Shown piece after piece: positions 9,199-18,131 of a stretch of DNA of 64,000 nucleotides. The notes under the pieces are model-generated. The model was not told the DNA's origin, ran no database searches, and worked only from the letters and a program-made list of their open reading frames with translations. Source of the DNA: Clostridiales bacterium (GTDB lineage: Bacteria; Bacillota; Clostridia; UBA1381); contig JAQXZB010000017.1 of the NCBI GenBank assembly GCA_029226975.1, forward strand, positions 1 to 64,000. Direction: 5' to 3'. How positions within the stretch are numbered: the stretch's first letter is position 1; each line of letters opens with the position of its first letter. A program made the translations under genes and the position numbers.

Positions 9199-10485
9199 AT
9201 GAGCAATTACAAAATAGGAACAAAATGCGTTCAAAGCGGATACACTCCATCAAACGGAGAGCCGCGCCAAATTCCGATTGTGCAGTCCACAACCTTTAAG
9301 TACAGCACAAGCGAGGATATGGGCAAGCTGTTCGATTTGGAGGCAGAGGGATATTTCTATACCCGTCTGCAAAACCCCACCAATGACGCTGTTGCCGCAA
9401 AAATAGCAGCCATGGAGGGCGGCACAGCGGCTATGCTTACCTCATCGGGTCAAGCCGCAAACTTCTTTGCGCTCTTTAACATCTGCCAATGCGGAGATCA
9501 TATTGTAGCATCATCTTCCATTTACGGAGGCACCTTTAATCTAATATCCGTCACAATGGCAAAAATGGGTATAACCACTACCTTTGTATCGCCGGATGCA
9601 TCAGAGGAGGAGCTTAACGCCGCTTTTCGTCCCAATACAAAGGCAATGTTCGGTGAAACCATTGCCAACCCCGCGCTTACCGTGCTTGATATCGAGCTGT
9701 TTGCAAAGGTTGCCCACGCTCACGGTGTGCCTCTTATCGTTGACAATACCTTCCCCACCCCGGTAAACTGCCGCCCGATTGAATGGGGAGCGGACATTGT
9801 AACCCACTCCACAACAAAGTATATGGACGGTCACGGCGCAGCCGTAGGCGGTGCTATTGTGGATTCGGGCAATTTCGACTGGATGGCTCATGCCGATAAA
9901 TACCCCGGTCTGTGTACCCCGGATGAGAGCTATCATGGTATTACATACGCCGAAAAATTCGGCAAGGAGGGTGCTTTCATTACAAAATGCACCTCTCAGC
10001 TTATGCGTGATTTGGGCTCTATCCAATCACCGCAGAACGCCTTTATACTAAACCTCGGTCTGGAATCACTGCATGTCAGAATGCCCAAGCACGTTGAAAA
10101 TGGTCAGGCGGTTGCGGAATTTTTATACAACCACCCGAAGGTTGCCTATGTAAATTATTCGGGTCTGCCCTCGGACAAGTACTATGAGCGGGCAAAGAAA
10201 TATCTGCCCAACGGCGGCTGCGGAGTAGTTTCTTTCGGTCTTAAGGGCGGACGCGAGGCTGCTTCTGTATTTATGCGTACCCTAAAGCTTGGCGCTATAG
10301 AAACCCATGTTGCAGACGCAAGAACCTGCTGCCTAAATCCTGCCACCTCCACACACAGACAGATGAATGATGAGCAGCTAAAGGAAGCGGGCGTTCCCGC
10401 AGAGCTTATCCGCATCAGCCTCGGCATTGAGGATAAGGAGGACTTGATCGCCGATATTTCAAATGCACTTGATGCAATAAAATAA
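9199..10485 (+). CDS. metY: O-acetylhomoserine aminocarboxypropyltransferase (sulfhydrylase)
   Basis: 428 residues from the ATG at 9199, preceded by AAAGGA at 9 bases. An ATG at 9181 is nearly at the transcription start and lacks a ribosome binding site. It is a PLP enzyme of the Cys/Met metabolism family. It begins IGTKCVQSGYTPSNGEPRQI, and the pyridoxal lysine is in HSTTKYMDGHG. The pattern LQNPTNDAVAAKIAAMEGG is characteristic of the O-acetylhomoserine sulfhydrylase branch, which is about 425-430 residues long, compared with about 380-400 for cystathionine synthases and lyases. It would make homocysteine (or methionine with methanethiol) from O-acetylhomoserine and sulfide in the cytoplasm. 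It is monocistronic, ending at a terminator shared with purL. Confidence 0.92.
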   Translation: MSNYKIGTKCVQSGYTPSNGEPRQIPIVQSTTFKYSTSEDMGKLFDLEAEGYFYTRLQNPTNDAVAAKIAAMEGGTAAMLTSSGQAANFFALFNICQCGDHIVASSSIYGGTFNLISVTMAKMGITTTFVSPDASEEELNAAFRPNTKAMFGETIANPALTVLDIELFAKVAHAHGVPLIVDNTFPTPVNCRPIEWGADIVTHSTTKYMDGHGAAVGGAIVDSGNFDWMAHADKYPGLCTPDESYHGITYAEKFGKEGAFITKCTSQLMRDLGSIQSPQNAFILNLGLESLHVRMPKHVENGQAVAEFLYNHPKVAYVNYSGLPSDKYYERAKKYLPNGGCGVVSFGLKGGREAASVFMRTLKLGAIETHVADARTCCLNPATSTHRQMNDEQLKEAGVPAELIRISLGIEDKEDLIADISNALDAIK

Positions 10486-10500
10486 TCCTAAAACAAGTGA

Positions 10501-10536
10501 CAGCGGCAAAGCCCAAATAAGTTTTGCCGCTGCTTT
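10501..10536. terminator. Bidirectional terminator between metY and purL
   Basis: Ten-base perfect stem CAGCGGCAAA (10501-10510) with TTTGCCGCTG (10523-10532) and a 12-base loop. CTTTT follows on the plus side and A-rich sequence precedes it for minus-strand transcripts. It lies exactly between the two convergent genes. Confidence 0.85.
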
Positions 10537-10541
10537 TATTC

Positions 10542-13500
10542 TTATTTAAAATATTTAACTCCTGCTTCAAAGAGCTTTTGATCCTTTTCACCCGGAACGT
10601 TAAATGCAATATTCTTGCCTATTCTTTCACTGTGTCCCATTTTGCCCAGAACTCGTCCGTCGGGGCTTGTGATACCCTCTATTGCCGAAACGGAGCCGTT
10701 GGGATTCCATGCAATGTCATAGGTTGCTTTATTTTCCAAGTCCACATACTGTGTTGCAATCTGACCGTTTGCCGCCAGCTCTGCCACCTGCTTGGGCGAT
10801 GCAATAAATCTGCCTTCGCCGTGGGAAAGCGCAATTGTATGCACATCTCCCGTTTCAACATTGCCAAGCCAAGGCGACTTGTTCGAAGCTATCCTCGTCC
10901 TTGCCATGCAGGAAACGTGTCTGCCTATGGTATTAAAGGTAAGTGTGGGCGAGTTGTCCTCCAAATCCCTTATCTCTCCGTAGGGAACAAGTCCCAGCTT
11001 GATAAGAGCCTGGAAGCCGTTGCATATACCGAGCATCAAACCATCTCTGTCCTTAAGCAGCTTCATTACCGCATCTTTTACAAGCGGATTTCTAAACGCC
11101 GTTGCGATAAACTTGCCGGAGCCCTCCGGCTCATCTCCGCCGGAAAAACCGCCGGGAATCATGATTATCTGAGAATTGTTTATTCTCTTCTCCATTTCCT
11201 TCATGGAATAGGTTACATCACTGCCGCTCAGGTTCCTTATTACGAATACATCGGCAACTCCTCCCGCCTTTTCAAAGGCGCGCGCTGTGTCATACTCGCA
11301 GTTTGTACCAGGGAATACGGGTATGAATATCCTCGGCTTTGCGAATTTCTCCGCCGCAACCGTTATATTTCTCTTATTGAAGCTGTAGGTTTCCGGCTCC
11401 TTGTCAAAATCTCCCGCTTTTGTCGGGAACACCTTTTCAAGGGGAGCTCTCCATGCTTCACACGCTTCGTCAAGACCAAGCTTAATGCCCTTAATATCTA
11501 TTGATTTTTCCGGCTTTGTATAACCTATGGTCACGGCACCCTCAACCTCTGTATCCCTTTCCACCTCAAGCACTATTGATCCTATGGGCGCATTGAAAAG
11601 AATATCGTTTGAAACACCGTCTTCTATATCTATACCTATCATATTGCCGAATGCCATTTTGGAAATCACCTCGGCAAGACCGAAGCCCTTTACTGCCGAT
11701 GCGGATATTACCTTTTTGCCGCTTATCAGCGAATAAACCTTGTCATACATAGCCTTAAGCTCATCAAATACCGGCAGGTTATTTTCATCATATTTAAGCT
11801 CTAATAATACAAGCTTTGAATCAGTCCTCTTCAGCTCCTGCGAAACAATTCTGTCCGCTCTTGCCGGGGCAACCGCAAAGGAAGTAAGCGTAGGAGGCAC
11901 GTCAAGCTCGTTAAATGAGCCGCTCATGGAGTCCTTTCCGCCGATTGCCGCAATGCCCAATTCAAGTTGCGCCGAATATGCGCCCAACAGCGCCGCAAAG
12001 GGCTTGCCCCATCTCTTGGGATCGCTTCCCAGTCTTTCAAAATACTCCTGGAAGGTCAGGTATATTTTCTTGTAATCCGCTCCGATAGCCACAGCCTTGG
12101 AAACCGATTCAATTATCGCATATACCGCGCCGTGATAGGGGCTCCAGCTTGAAAGCTCCGGATTGTAGCCGAAGGTCATAATCGTTGCTGTGTTCGTTTC
12201 TCCATCAAGCACCGGAACCTTTGCTGCCATACCGTCAGAGGGCGTAAGCTGATACTTTCCTCCAAAGGGCATTAAAATTGTACCCGCGCCTATAGTCGAG
12301 TCAAACTTTTCCGCAAGACCCTTTTGTGAGCATACGTTAAGATTTGACAGAACATCAAGCCATTTGTTCTTAATATCCTCTACAGGCTTTGCCTTAAAGA
12401 AGCTGTTTTCCTCATCAGGAAGCTCCACTTCCACATCGGTATTCTTTACGGCTCCGTTTGTATTTAAAAATTCTCTTGATATATCGCAGATTTTCGAGCC
12501 TCTCCAGTTCATAACAAGGCGCTTTTCATCCGTAACCTCAGCCACAACAGTCGCTTCAAGGTTTTCCTCGTTTGCGTATTGTATGAATTTATCGGCGTCC
12601 TCGGCTCTTACAACAACCGCCATTCTCTCCTGTGATTCGCTTATTGCAAGCTCCGTACCGTCAAGTCCCTCGTATTTTTTGGGAACCTTGTCAAGATTTA
12701 TTACAAGTCCGTCCGCCAGCTCGCCTATGGCAACCGATACGCCGCCCGCGCCGAAGTCGTTGCAGCGCTTAATAAGCGTTGTAACCTTCTCGCTTCTGAA
12801 CAATCTCTGTATTTTCCTCTCAACCGGCGGATTACCCTTTTGAACCTCACTGCCGCAGGTTACGACGCTCTTTTCGTCATGCGCCTTTGATGAGCCTGTT
12901 GCTCCGCCTATACCGTCGCGCCCGGTGCGTCCGCCCAAAAGTACAATAACATCGCCCTTGGCGGGAACTTCTCTTATAACGTTCTTCTTGGGAGCGGCAC
13001 CTATAACCGCACCTATCTCCATTCTCTTTGCAACGTAGCCCTCATGGTAAATCTCCTGCACCTGACCTGTTGCCAGACCTATCTGGTTTCCGTAGGAGCT
13101 GTAGCCGGCGGATGCGCCGCGGGTTATCTTCTTTTGCATAAGCTTGCCGTGAAGCGTGTCCTTTAACGATGTTCTCGGATCACCGCTTCCGGTAACTCTC
13201 ATCGCCTGGTATACATACGAACGTCCCGAAAGTGGATCGCGTATCGCGCCGCCAAGACAGGTTGCCGCACCGCCGAAGGGCTCTATCTCAGTGGGGTGAT
13301 TGTGGGTTTCGTTTTTAAACATTATAAGCCATGGCTCTTCCTTGCCGTCAATGTCAACATCAACCACGATTGAGCAGGCATTTATCTCCTCGGACTCGTC
13401 AATTTCCTTTAACAAGCCCTTTTTCTTAAGCTGCTTTACTATAATGGTAGCCATATTCATCAGGCAGGTATCTCTGTCGGGAGCATAAAGCTTTGCCTTT

Positions 13501-14276
13501 GCACTTTTATATTCCTCGTATGCCCCACTTATCACATCGGCGTATTTGCCGTTGTTTATCGTTACGTTGTTAATACGCGTTGAAAATGTTGTATGCCTAC
13601 AGTGATCCGACCAGTAGGTATCGATCATACGAAGCTCCGTCACCGTAGGATTTCTTTTTTCTGTGTTCTTGAAATAATTTTGGCAAAAACGCAGATCGTC
13701 CAAATCCATTGCAAAGCCCATGGACTTTAAAAATTCCTCCATTGCGCTCTCGTCCATGTCGATAAAGCCGTCTACCACAGCCACATCCGCGGGAACGGTA
13801 ATCTCCATATCGAGAGTTTCGGGCTTTTCAAGAGAAGCCTCCCTTGCCTCAACAGGGTTTATAACATAATTTTTTACCCTGTCAAGCTCCTCATCGGACA
13901 CATCGCCTATCAGTACATAAACCTTTGCGCTTCTTACCTGGGGACATTCCTTTTGGGTAAGAATTGAAATACACTCCTGTGCCGAAGCGGCTCTTTGGTC
14001 AAACTGACCGGGAAGATACTCTACCGCAAACACCTTTCCCTCGCCTATTTCAATTTCCTCGTCATAGGCATTGTCAACGGGCGGCTCAGAGAATATAAGG
14101 CTCCTTGCCTTTTGATACTCCTCCTCAAGAATGCCCGAAACATCATATCTGTTGATGATCCTCACATCCTTAAGCCCCTTCATGGAAAGGTTTTCCCTCA
14201 AATCCGCCAAGACTCCCTTTGCCTCAACATCGAAGCCCTGCTTCTTTTCCACATAAATTCTTTTTACGTCTGCCAT
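10542..14276 (-). CDS. purL: Phosphoribosylformylglycinamidine synthase (single-chain)
   Basis: 1244 residues from the ATG at 14276, six bases after a perfect AGGAGG. A longer frame to 14336 is not needed. The fourth step of purine synthesis converts FGAR plus glutamine and ATP to FGAM. The order is an N-terminal PurS-like part, the linker with the SDHCRHTTF motif, two AIRS-like ATP domains (NETHNHPTEIEPFGGAATC; GGKDSMSGSF), and a glutaminase from about residue 975 (VFPGTNCEYDTARAFEKAGG). The nucleophile is in GICNGFQ near residue 1082, with a late SHGEGRF. Many Gram-positives split this enzyme into PurS, PurQ and PurL, but the large fused form is also common in Clostridia. It follows a histidine-phosphatase gene by 10 bases, and no other pur genes are adjacent. 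Confidence 0.95.
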   Translation of the reverse strand: MADVKRIYVEKKQGFDVEAKGVLADLRENLSMKGLKDVRIINRYDVSGILEEEYQKARSLIFSEPPVDNAYDEEIEIGEGKVFAVEYLPGQFDQRAASAQECISILTQKECPQVRSAKVYVLIGDVSDEELDRVKNYVINPVEAREASLEKPETLDMEITVPADVAVVDGFIDMDESAMEEFLKSMGFAMDLDDLRFCQNYFKNTEKRNPTVTELRMIDTYWSDHCRHTTFSTRINNVTINNGKYADVISGAYEEYKSAKAKLYAPDRDTCLMNMATIIVKQLKKKGLLKEIDESEEINACSIVVDVDIDGKEEPWLIMFKNETHNHPTEIEPFGGAATCLGGAIRDPLSGRSYVYQAMRVTGSGDPRTSLKDTLHGKLMQKKITRGASAGYSSYGNQIGLATGQVQEIYHEGYVAKRMEIGAVIGAAPKKNVIREVPAKGDVIVLLGGRTGRDGIGGATGSSKAHDEKSVVTCGSEVQKGNPPVERKIQRLFRSEKVTTLIKRCNDFGAGGVSVAIGELADGLVINLDKVPKKYEGLDGTELAISESQERMAVVVRAEDADKFIQYANEENLEATVVAEVTDEKRLVMNWRGSKICDISREFLNTNGAVKNTDVEVELPDEENSFFKAKPVEDIKNKWLDVLSNLNVCSQKGLAEKFDSTIGAGTILMPFGGKYQLTPSDGMAAKVPVLDGETNTATIMTFGYNPELSSWSPYHGAVYAIIESVSKAVAIGADYKKIYLTFQEYFERLGSDPKRWGKPFAALLGAYSAQLELGIAAIGGKDSMSGSFNELDVPPTLTSFAVAPARADRIVSQELKRTDSKLVLLELKYDENNLPVFDELKAMYDKVYSLISGKKVISASAVKGFGLAEVISKMAFGNMIGIDIEDGVSNDILFNAPIGSIVLEVERDTEVEGAVTIGYTKPEKSIDIKGIKLGLDEACEAWRAPLEKVFPTKAGDFDKEPETYSFNKRNITVAAEKFAKPRIFIPVFPGTNCEYDTARAFEKAGGVADVFVIRNLSGSDVTYSMKEMEKRINNSQIIMIPGGFSGGDEPEGSGKFIATAFRNPLVKDAVMKLLKDRDGLMLGICNGFQALIKLGLVPYGEIRDLEDNSPTLTFNTIGRHVSCMARTRIASNKSPWLGNVETGDVHTIALSHGEGRFIASPKQVAELAANGQIATQYVDLENKATYDIAWNPNGSVSAIEGITSPDGRVLGKMGHSERIGKNIAFNVPGEKDQKLFEAGVKYFK

Positions 14277-14286
14277 TACAAACCTC

Positions 14287-14883
14287 CTATATATTAAGCC
14301 CTTTAAGAACTCCTTTTTTCTCATCGTCCACATCAATCACCGCAATCCCGGTATTATCAAGGAAGAAATGCCAGCTTTCCTCCTGACCAAAGCCCAAAAG
14401 ATGCGATATAATGTGTCTTGCCGCACCCAGATGCGTTACTATAAGCACCCTTTCACCCTCGTGCATATCAAGAATTTTTCTGACGGTTTCTCCCGTTCTT
14501 TTAAAAAGCTCCTCGTCGCTTTCTCCGCCCGGAACGCGATATGTAAGCCAGTTGTCCCGCCACAGCTTGTACTCCTCGGGATACGCCGCCTTTATCTCGC
14601 CGAAGGTCATGTCATCCCAGCTTCCGAAATCACGCTCGATAATCCCGTAATTCATAACAAGCTTGGTATTTGACCTTAGCCGTATAAACGGCGTGATTGT
14701 ATCTATCGCCCTTTGGAGCGGACTTGTATAGATTACATCAAAGGGAATTTCTCTAAGCTTTCCCAACAGCTCGTCCGCCTGCTTTAAGCCCGCGGCGTTT
14801 AAGGGAATGTCCTTTCGTCCGATACAAGCGTTTCTTTTATTGGAATCCGTCTGACCGTGACGCACAACATACACCTGCGTCAA
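14287..14883 (-). CDS. Histidine phosphatase family (phosphoglycerate-mutase-like) protein
   Basis: 198 residues with the N-terminal phosphohistidine signature VVRHGQTDSN and the second histidine in VTHLGAARHI. This is the branch of small phosphatases such as CobC, PhoE and GpmB. The substrate cannot be read from the sequence. Phosphoglycerate, alpha-ribazole phosphate or a nucleotide intermediate are all possible. The initiator is TTG at 14883: no ATG or GTG stands in frame between the AGGAGG at 14894-14899 and this codon, and the spacing of 10 is slightly long. It is 10 bases upstream of purL, so the two are probably co-transcribed. Confidence 0.85.
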   Translation of the reverse strand: MTQVYVVRHGQTDSNKRNACIGRKDIPLNAAGLKQADELLGKLREIPFDVIYTSPLQRAIDTITPFIRLRSNTKLVMNYGIIERDFGSWDDMTFGEIKAAYPEEYKLWRDNWLTYRVPGGESDEELFKRTGETVRKILDMHEGERVLIVTHLGAARHIISHLLGFGQEESWHFFLDNTGIAVIDVDDEKKGVLKGLNI

Positions 14884-15013
14884 TACAAATGCACCTCCTA
14901 AGCATTATATAGTGTCATTTTATCATATTTTCCGTCATTTTACAACTATATACAGTAAAAAATTATAAATAATTTTTTTTAAATATTTTTTCTTATTTTT
15001 TTCAAAAAAACTA

Positions 15014-15042
15014 TTGACAAAACCAAAAAAGTATGCTATGAT
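15014..15042 (+). promoter_or_regulatory. Sigma-A promoter of tRNA-Gly
   Basis: TTGACA (15014-15019), a 17-base spacer, then TATGAT (15037-15042), about 20 bases before the tRNA. The region upstream (14900-15010) is very AT-rich and holds no gene. Confidence 0.8.
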
Positions 15043-15063
15043 ATATAAGTCGTCAGGCAATAT

Positions 15064-15138
15064 GCGGGAGTGGCTCAGTGGTAGAGCGTCACCTTGCCAA
15101 GGTGAACGTCGCGAGTTCGAATCTCGTCTTCCGCTCCA
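15064..15138 (+). tRNA. tRNA-Gly (anticodon GCC)
   Basis: 75 bases folding as a full cloverleaf. The acceptor is GCGGGAG with CTTCCGC (one G-U pair), the D arm GCTC/GAGC, the anticodon stem TCACC/GGTGA with loop TTGCCAA (anticodon GCC), and the T arm GCGAG-TTCGAAT-CTCGT. The discriminator U and CCA are encoded. It reads GGC and GGU glycine codons. It stands alone between its own promoter and terminator. Confidence 0.95.
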
Positions 15139-15141
15139 ATT

Positions 15142-15169
15142 AAAACGGTTCTTTATGAGCCGTTTTTTT
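15142..15169 (+). terminator. Rho-independent terminator of tRNA-Gly
   Basis: Stem AAAACGGTTC (15142-15151) with GAGCCGTTTT (15157-15166), including one G-U pair. It has a 5-base loop and a run of seven T directly after the GC part. Confidence 0.88.
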
Positions 15170-15179
15170 CATTAAATTG

Positions 15180-15218
15180 AACGGCGCGCTTTCGGTTTTT
15201 GAAGCGCGCCGTTTCCTT
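15180..15218. terminator. Strong hairpin at the nagA 3' end
   Basis: Twelve-base perfect stem AACGGCGCGCTT (15180-15191) with AAGCGCGCCGTT (15202-15213) and a 10-base loop. It lies 5 bases past the nagA stop on the minus strand. The minus-strand tail (CAATTTAATG) is only moderately T-rich, and the plus strand has TCCTTTT. It probably stops nagA transcripts and backs up the tRNA terminator. Confidence 0.75.
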
Positions 15219-16292
15219 TTACAGATTATTCCTATATTGTATTTCTCCGTTTACCACACAAAGCTTAACATTATAATTATCATCATATACCGCAAAATCC
15301 GCGTCAAAGCCCGGCTCTAATCTGCCCTTTGACTTAAATCCCATAAGCTCTGCGGGAGTTTGGGATGCCATTTTAAACGCCTCCTCCTCAGGTATTCCGA
15401 ACTCAATCGCTTTTTTTACACAGTCCAAAAGGGTCGAGGTGCTTCCCGCTATTGCTCCGTCTTGGGTGCGCGCAACCGAATTTTTGACCGTAATGGTTTG
15501 TCCGCCGAATTCATATTCACCGTCCTCTAACCCTGTCGCCCGCATGGAATCGCTTATAAGCACCATCCTGCCGCTGCCAAATGTTCTGTATAAAAGCTTT
15601 ATTACGCTTTTATGTATATGCAGACCGTCGCATATCACCTGGACATATATATTATTATCGATTGCCGCGCCTATCGGTCCCGGATTTCGGTGATGAATGG
15701 GCGGCATTGCGTTAAAGGTATGCGTAAGACATTTTGCACCCAAGCCCATAGCCTTATCGGCGCACTCATAGTCCGCATCGGTGTGTCCTATGGATACCAC
15801 TTCAGAGCAGCCCTTTATAAACTCCATACTGCCCTCTATCTCCGGAGCTATCGTCACCATCTTTATATTTTCAAGAGTGTTAAACTCCTCCAAATCCGGT
15901 GTTTTTATATACTTTTCATTCTGCGCACCCTTGTGCTTGGGAGAAATGTAGGGTCCCTCCATGTGAAAGCCCAAAACCGCGGCTCCCTTTTGCGGCAGTT
16001 GCTTTATTGCCGTAACATTTCTTATCTTGTCCATATTCATGGTCATGGTAGTGGGCAGCCATGCCGTTACTCCATGACCTGCAATGTACTCGGACATTTC
16101 CTCAAGATGTGTTCCGTCCATTGTATCATAGCCTATGCAGCCATGGGTATGAATATCGATAAGTCCGGGATATACCTTGCAGCCCTTAAGGTCAAGTCCC
16201 TCACCCTCAAGCTGTCCCACAGCCGTTATTTTGCCGTTTTGAACCTCTATATCAACATTTTCCCCCATGAGAGAAGTATTTTTATAAATCAC
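15219..16292 (-). CDS. nagA: N-acetylglucosamine-6-phosphate deacetylase
   Basis: 357-residue amidohydrolase removing acetate from GlcNAc-6-phosphate. The metal-binding motif is GLIDIHTHGCIGYDTMDG, the FHMEGPYISPKHKGAQ glutamate region follows, and histidines stand in VSIGHTDADYE and CLTHTFNAMPPIHHR. The catalytic aspartate is in LISDSMRATG. The initiator is GTG at 16292, since a TGA lies three codons upstream in frame. AAGGAG stands 10 bases away. It is 14 bases downstream of the nagB-kinase fusion, so both form one operon. Its product, GlcN-6-phosphate, is the substrate of the NagB domain. Confidence 0.93.
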   Translation of the reverse strand: MIYKNTSLMGENVDIEVQNGKITAVGQLEGEGLDLKGCKVYPGLIDIHTHGCIGYDTMDGTHLEEMSEYIAGHGVTAWLPTTMTMNMDKIRNVTAIKQLPQKGAAVLGFHMEGPYISPKHKGAQNEKYIKTPDLEEFNTLENIKMVTIAPEIEGSMEFIKGCSEVVSIGHTDADYECADKAMGLGAKCLTHTFNAMPPIHHRNPGPIGAAIDNNIYVQVICDGLHIHKSVIKLLYRTFGSGRMVLISDSMRATGLEDGEYEFGGQTITVKNSVARTQDGAIAGSTSTLLDCVKKAIEFGIPEEEAFKMASQTPAELMGFKSKGRLEPGFDADFAVYDDNYNVKLCVVNGEIQYRNNL

Positions 16293-16306
16293 AGCAAGTC
16301 ATCTCC

Positions 16307-17905
16307 TTAGAGCATGGCAGCGCCCAGCGCGCCCGCGTCGCTTTGCAGCTCTGAAATTTCTATTCTTATATTTCCTCTAAGCTTTTCCTTTAACGGAGCA
16401 AGCAGCTTATCACCCTGCTTTGTAACTCCGCCGGCAAGAACAACCGCATCGGGTCCGAAAATATTTACAAGGCTTTCTATTCCCGAAGCAAGATAGAATA
16501 TGTACTTGTCAAACACAGCTTTTGCGGTTTCGCAGCCTTGATCAAGCGCTTCAAATATAAGCTTGCCGTCAAGTCTTGAGCTGTTCTTTTCCATTAAGCC
16601 GTAAAGTACGCTTTCCTTATTTTCCAAGGCAGCCGCCTGTGCATCCTTTATAAGCGCAGTTGCCGATGCGTACTGCTCCCAACAGCCGCAAAGACCGCAG
16701 GGGCATTTGCGTCCGCCCTCGGTTTGAATAATAATATGTCCTATCTCGCCCATATTATTGTTTCCGTGGCATATCTGTCTGTTCATAATAATTCCGCCGC
16801 CTACGCCGGTACCTAAAGAAACGAGAACTATATTATCACATTCCTTGGTCGTACCGAACTCAATCTCGCCCAAAGCCGCACAGTTGGCGTCATTGTCAAC
16901 AGTTACCGGAAGTCCCAAACGCTCCTTTAGAAGCTTTTCCAGGTTTGTGTTCTCAAAGGGCAGATTAACGCTTGTTACCATGCCGTTTTTAATTATTCCC
17001 GGTGTTCCCACGCCAACCTTCTTTATATTAAACTGCTCTTTAATGCTGTTTGCCTCTTTTGCAATTGCTTCTATAATACCCTCGCAGGTCCTTTCGGTCT
17101 TTACGCTGCTTTTGTATTTTACGCAGTCGCCCTCAACCACCGCAAACTTTATGTTCGTTCCGCCTATGTCTATGCCCAGCTTCGTACCCATATACGCGTC
17201 GCGGTCACAGATTAGAATAACATCGGGGTGCGTTTTAAGCATCGTAGCCGGAACGGAGGTGTTTATCGCGTCATTTAAAAGCTCTGCCACAACCGTACTC
17301 TTGCTTGCACCGCTTGCAAGAAGAATTATCTTCTTTGCGGATAAAATCGTGGAAATTCCCATTGTAAGCGCCTGCTTGGGCACCTCGTCATAGGAGTTGA
17401 AAAAGCGCGAATTGGCATTTATCGTGTTTTCGGTAAGCTTGGTCAGATGTGTATAGGAATTAAGGCTTGCGTCCGGCTCATTAAAGCCGATATGACCGTT
17501 TTGACCTATTCCCAGAATCTGCAAATCCACACCGCCGCTTTGCTTTATCATTTTTTCGTAATTTTCACACTCTGCCTTGGGATTGTCCGTTTCACCGTTG
17601 GGTATATGAGTGTTGTTGGGGTCTATGTTTATTTTAGAGAACAGATTTTCCCTCATAAAGGTGTAATAGCTCTGATCATTATCCTTTTTTATGGGATAAT
17701 ATTCGTCAAGATTAAAGCTTCTCACCTGCGAAAAGTCAATCTCTCCGTTTTTATACATCTCGGCAAGCTTATTATACATTCCCACCGGAGTTGAGCCTGT
17801 AGCAAGACCCAGCACACAGTCGGGCTTCAGCATAACCTGGGACGCAACAATCCCCGCCGCCTTTTCGGATAATTCATCGTAGTTTTCACATAAAATAATA
17901 CGCAT
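16307..17905 (-). CDS. Fusion of glucosamine-6-phosphate deaminase (NagB) and a ROK sugar kinase
   Basis: One 532-residue open frame. Residues 1 to about 237 are NagB: LGLATGSTPVGMYNKL binds phosphate, FNLDEYYPI carries the catalytic aspartate, and GQNGHIGFNEP carries the ring-opening histidine. From about 242 a complete ROK kinase follows almost without linker. It has LGIDIGGTNIKFAVVEG (ATP binding), DNDANCAALGE (catalytic aspartate), LGTGVGGGII, GEIGH, and the zinc cluster CPCGLCGCWEQYAS. NagB turns GlcN-6-phosphate into fructose-6-phosphate and ammonia. The kinase substrate is inferred to be GlcNAc, ManNAc or glucose. Because nagA is next, a GlcNAc kinase would complete three consecutive steps. 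The start at 17905 has GGGGAAG upstream; an ATG at 17923 lacks a good site. Confidence 0.92.
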   Translation of the reverse strand: MRIILCENYDELSEKAAGIVASQVMLKPDCVLGLATGSTPVGMYNKLAEMYKNGEIDFSQVRSFNLDEYYPIKKDNDQSYYTFMRENLFSKINIDPNNTHIPNGETDNPKAECENYEKMIKQSGGVDLQILGIGQNGHIGFNEPDASLNSYTHLTKLTENTINANSRFFNSYDEVPKQALTMGISTILSAKKIILLASGASKSTVVAELLNDAINTSVPATMLKTHPDVILICDRDAYMGTKLGIDIGGTNIKFAVVEGDCVKYKSSVKTERTCEGIIEAIAKEANSIKEQFNIKKVGVGTPGIIKNGMVTSVNLPFENTNLEKLLKERLGLPVTVDNDANCAALGEIEFGTTKECDNIVLVSLGTGVGGGIIMNRQICHGNNNMGEIGHIIIQTEGGRKCPCGLCGCWEQYASATALIKDAQAAALENKESVLYGLMEKNSSRLDGKLIFEALDQGCETAKAVFDKYIFYLASGIESLVNIFGPDAVVLAGGVTKQGDKLLAPLKEKLRGNIRIEISELQSDAGALGAAML

Positions 17906-17943
17906 TTTTTCTTCCCCTTCCATGTTCTTTAATATCTAAGCTT

Positions 17944-17972
17944 ATTATATATTACAAAATCCGCGATTTCAA
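17944..17972 (-). promoter_or_regulatory. Sigma-A promoter of the nagB-kinase/nagA operon
   Basis: Minus strand TTGAAA (17967-17972), a 17-base spacer and TATAAT (17944-17949), about 40 bases upstream of the fusion gene. I see no clear operator palindrome around it. The rest of the gap to 18099 holds nothing recognisable. Confidence 0.75.
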
Positions 17973-18099
17973 TACACAATTGGCTCAAATATTTATAAAT
18001 TCAGTCCAAACATGAAGCAAAATCACGCGTCCTTAACCACGAAATTTATTTTTTGTTTCAATGCTTCCTCTCTCATAACTGCTTTTTACGGCGAAAAAA

Positions 18100-18131
18100 A
18101 CAGCGCCCGATGTAATGAGCGCAGTTTTCTT
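18100..18131 (-). terminator. Terminator after the nitroreductase gene
   Basis: Read on the minus strand, ACTGCGC (18119-18125) pairs with GCGCTGT (18100-18106) except for one mismatch. Seven T follow directly. It lies just downstream of the stop at 18132. Confidence 0.7.

Noticed and set aside
10524-11504. 326-codon open frame on the plus strand inside purL
   Set aside because: It lies fully antisense to the C-terminal part of the well-conserved purL and has no family resemblance or promoter; it follows from the GC-rich third codon positions of purL.
17170-17210. NagB-kinase fusion as a frameshift artefact
   Set aside because: Both domains read in one frame without stop or low-complexity sequence at the junction, and each half is full length. 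I keep it as real, pending read-level proof.
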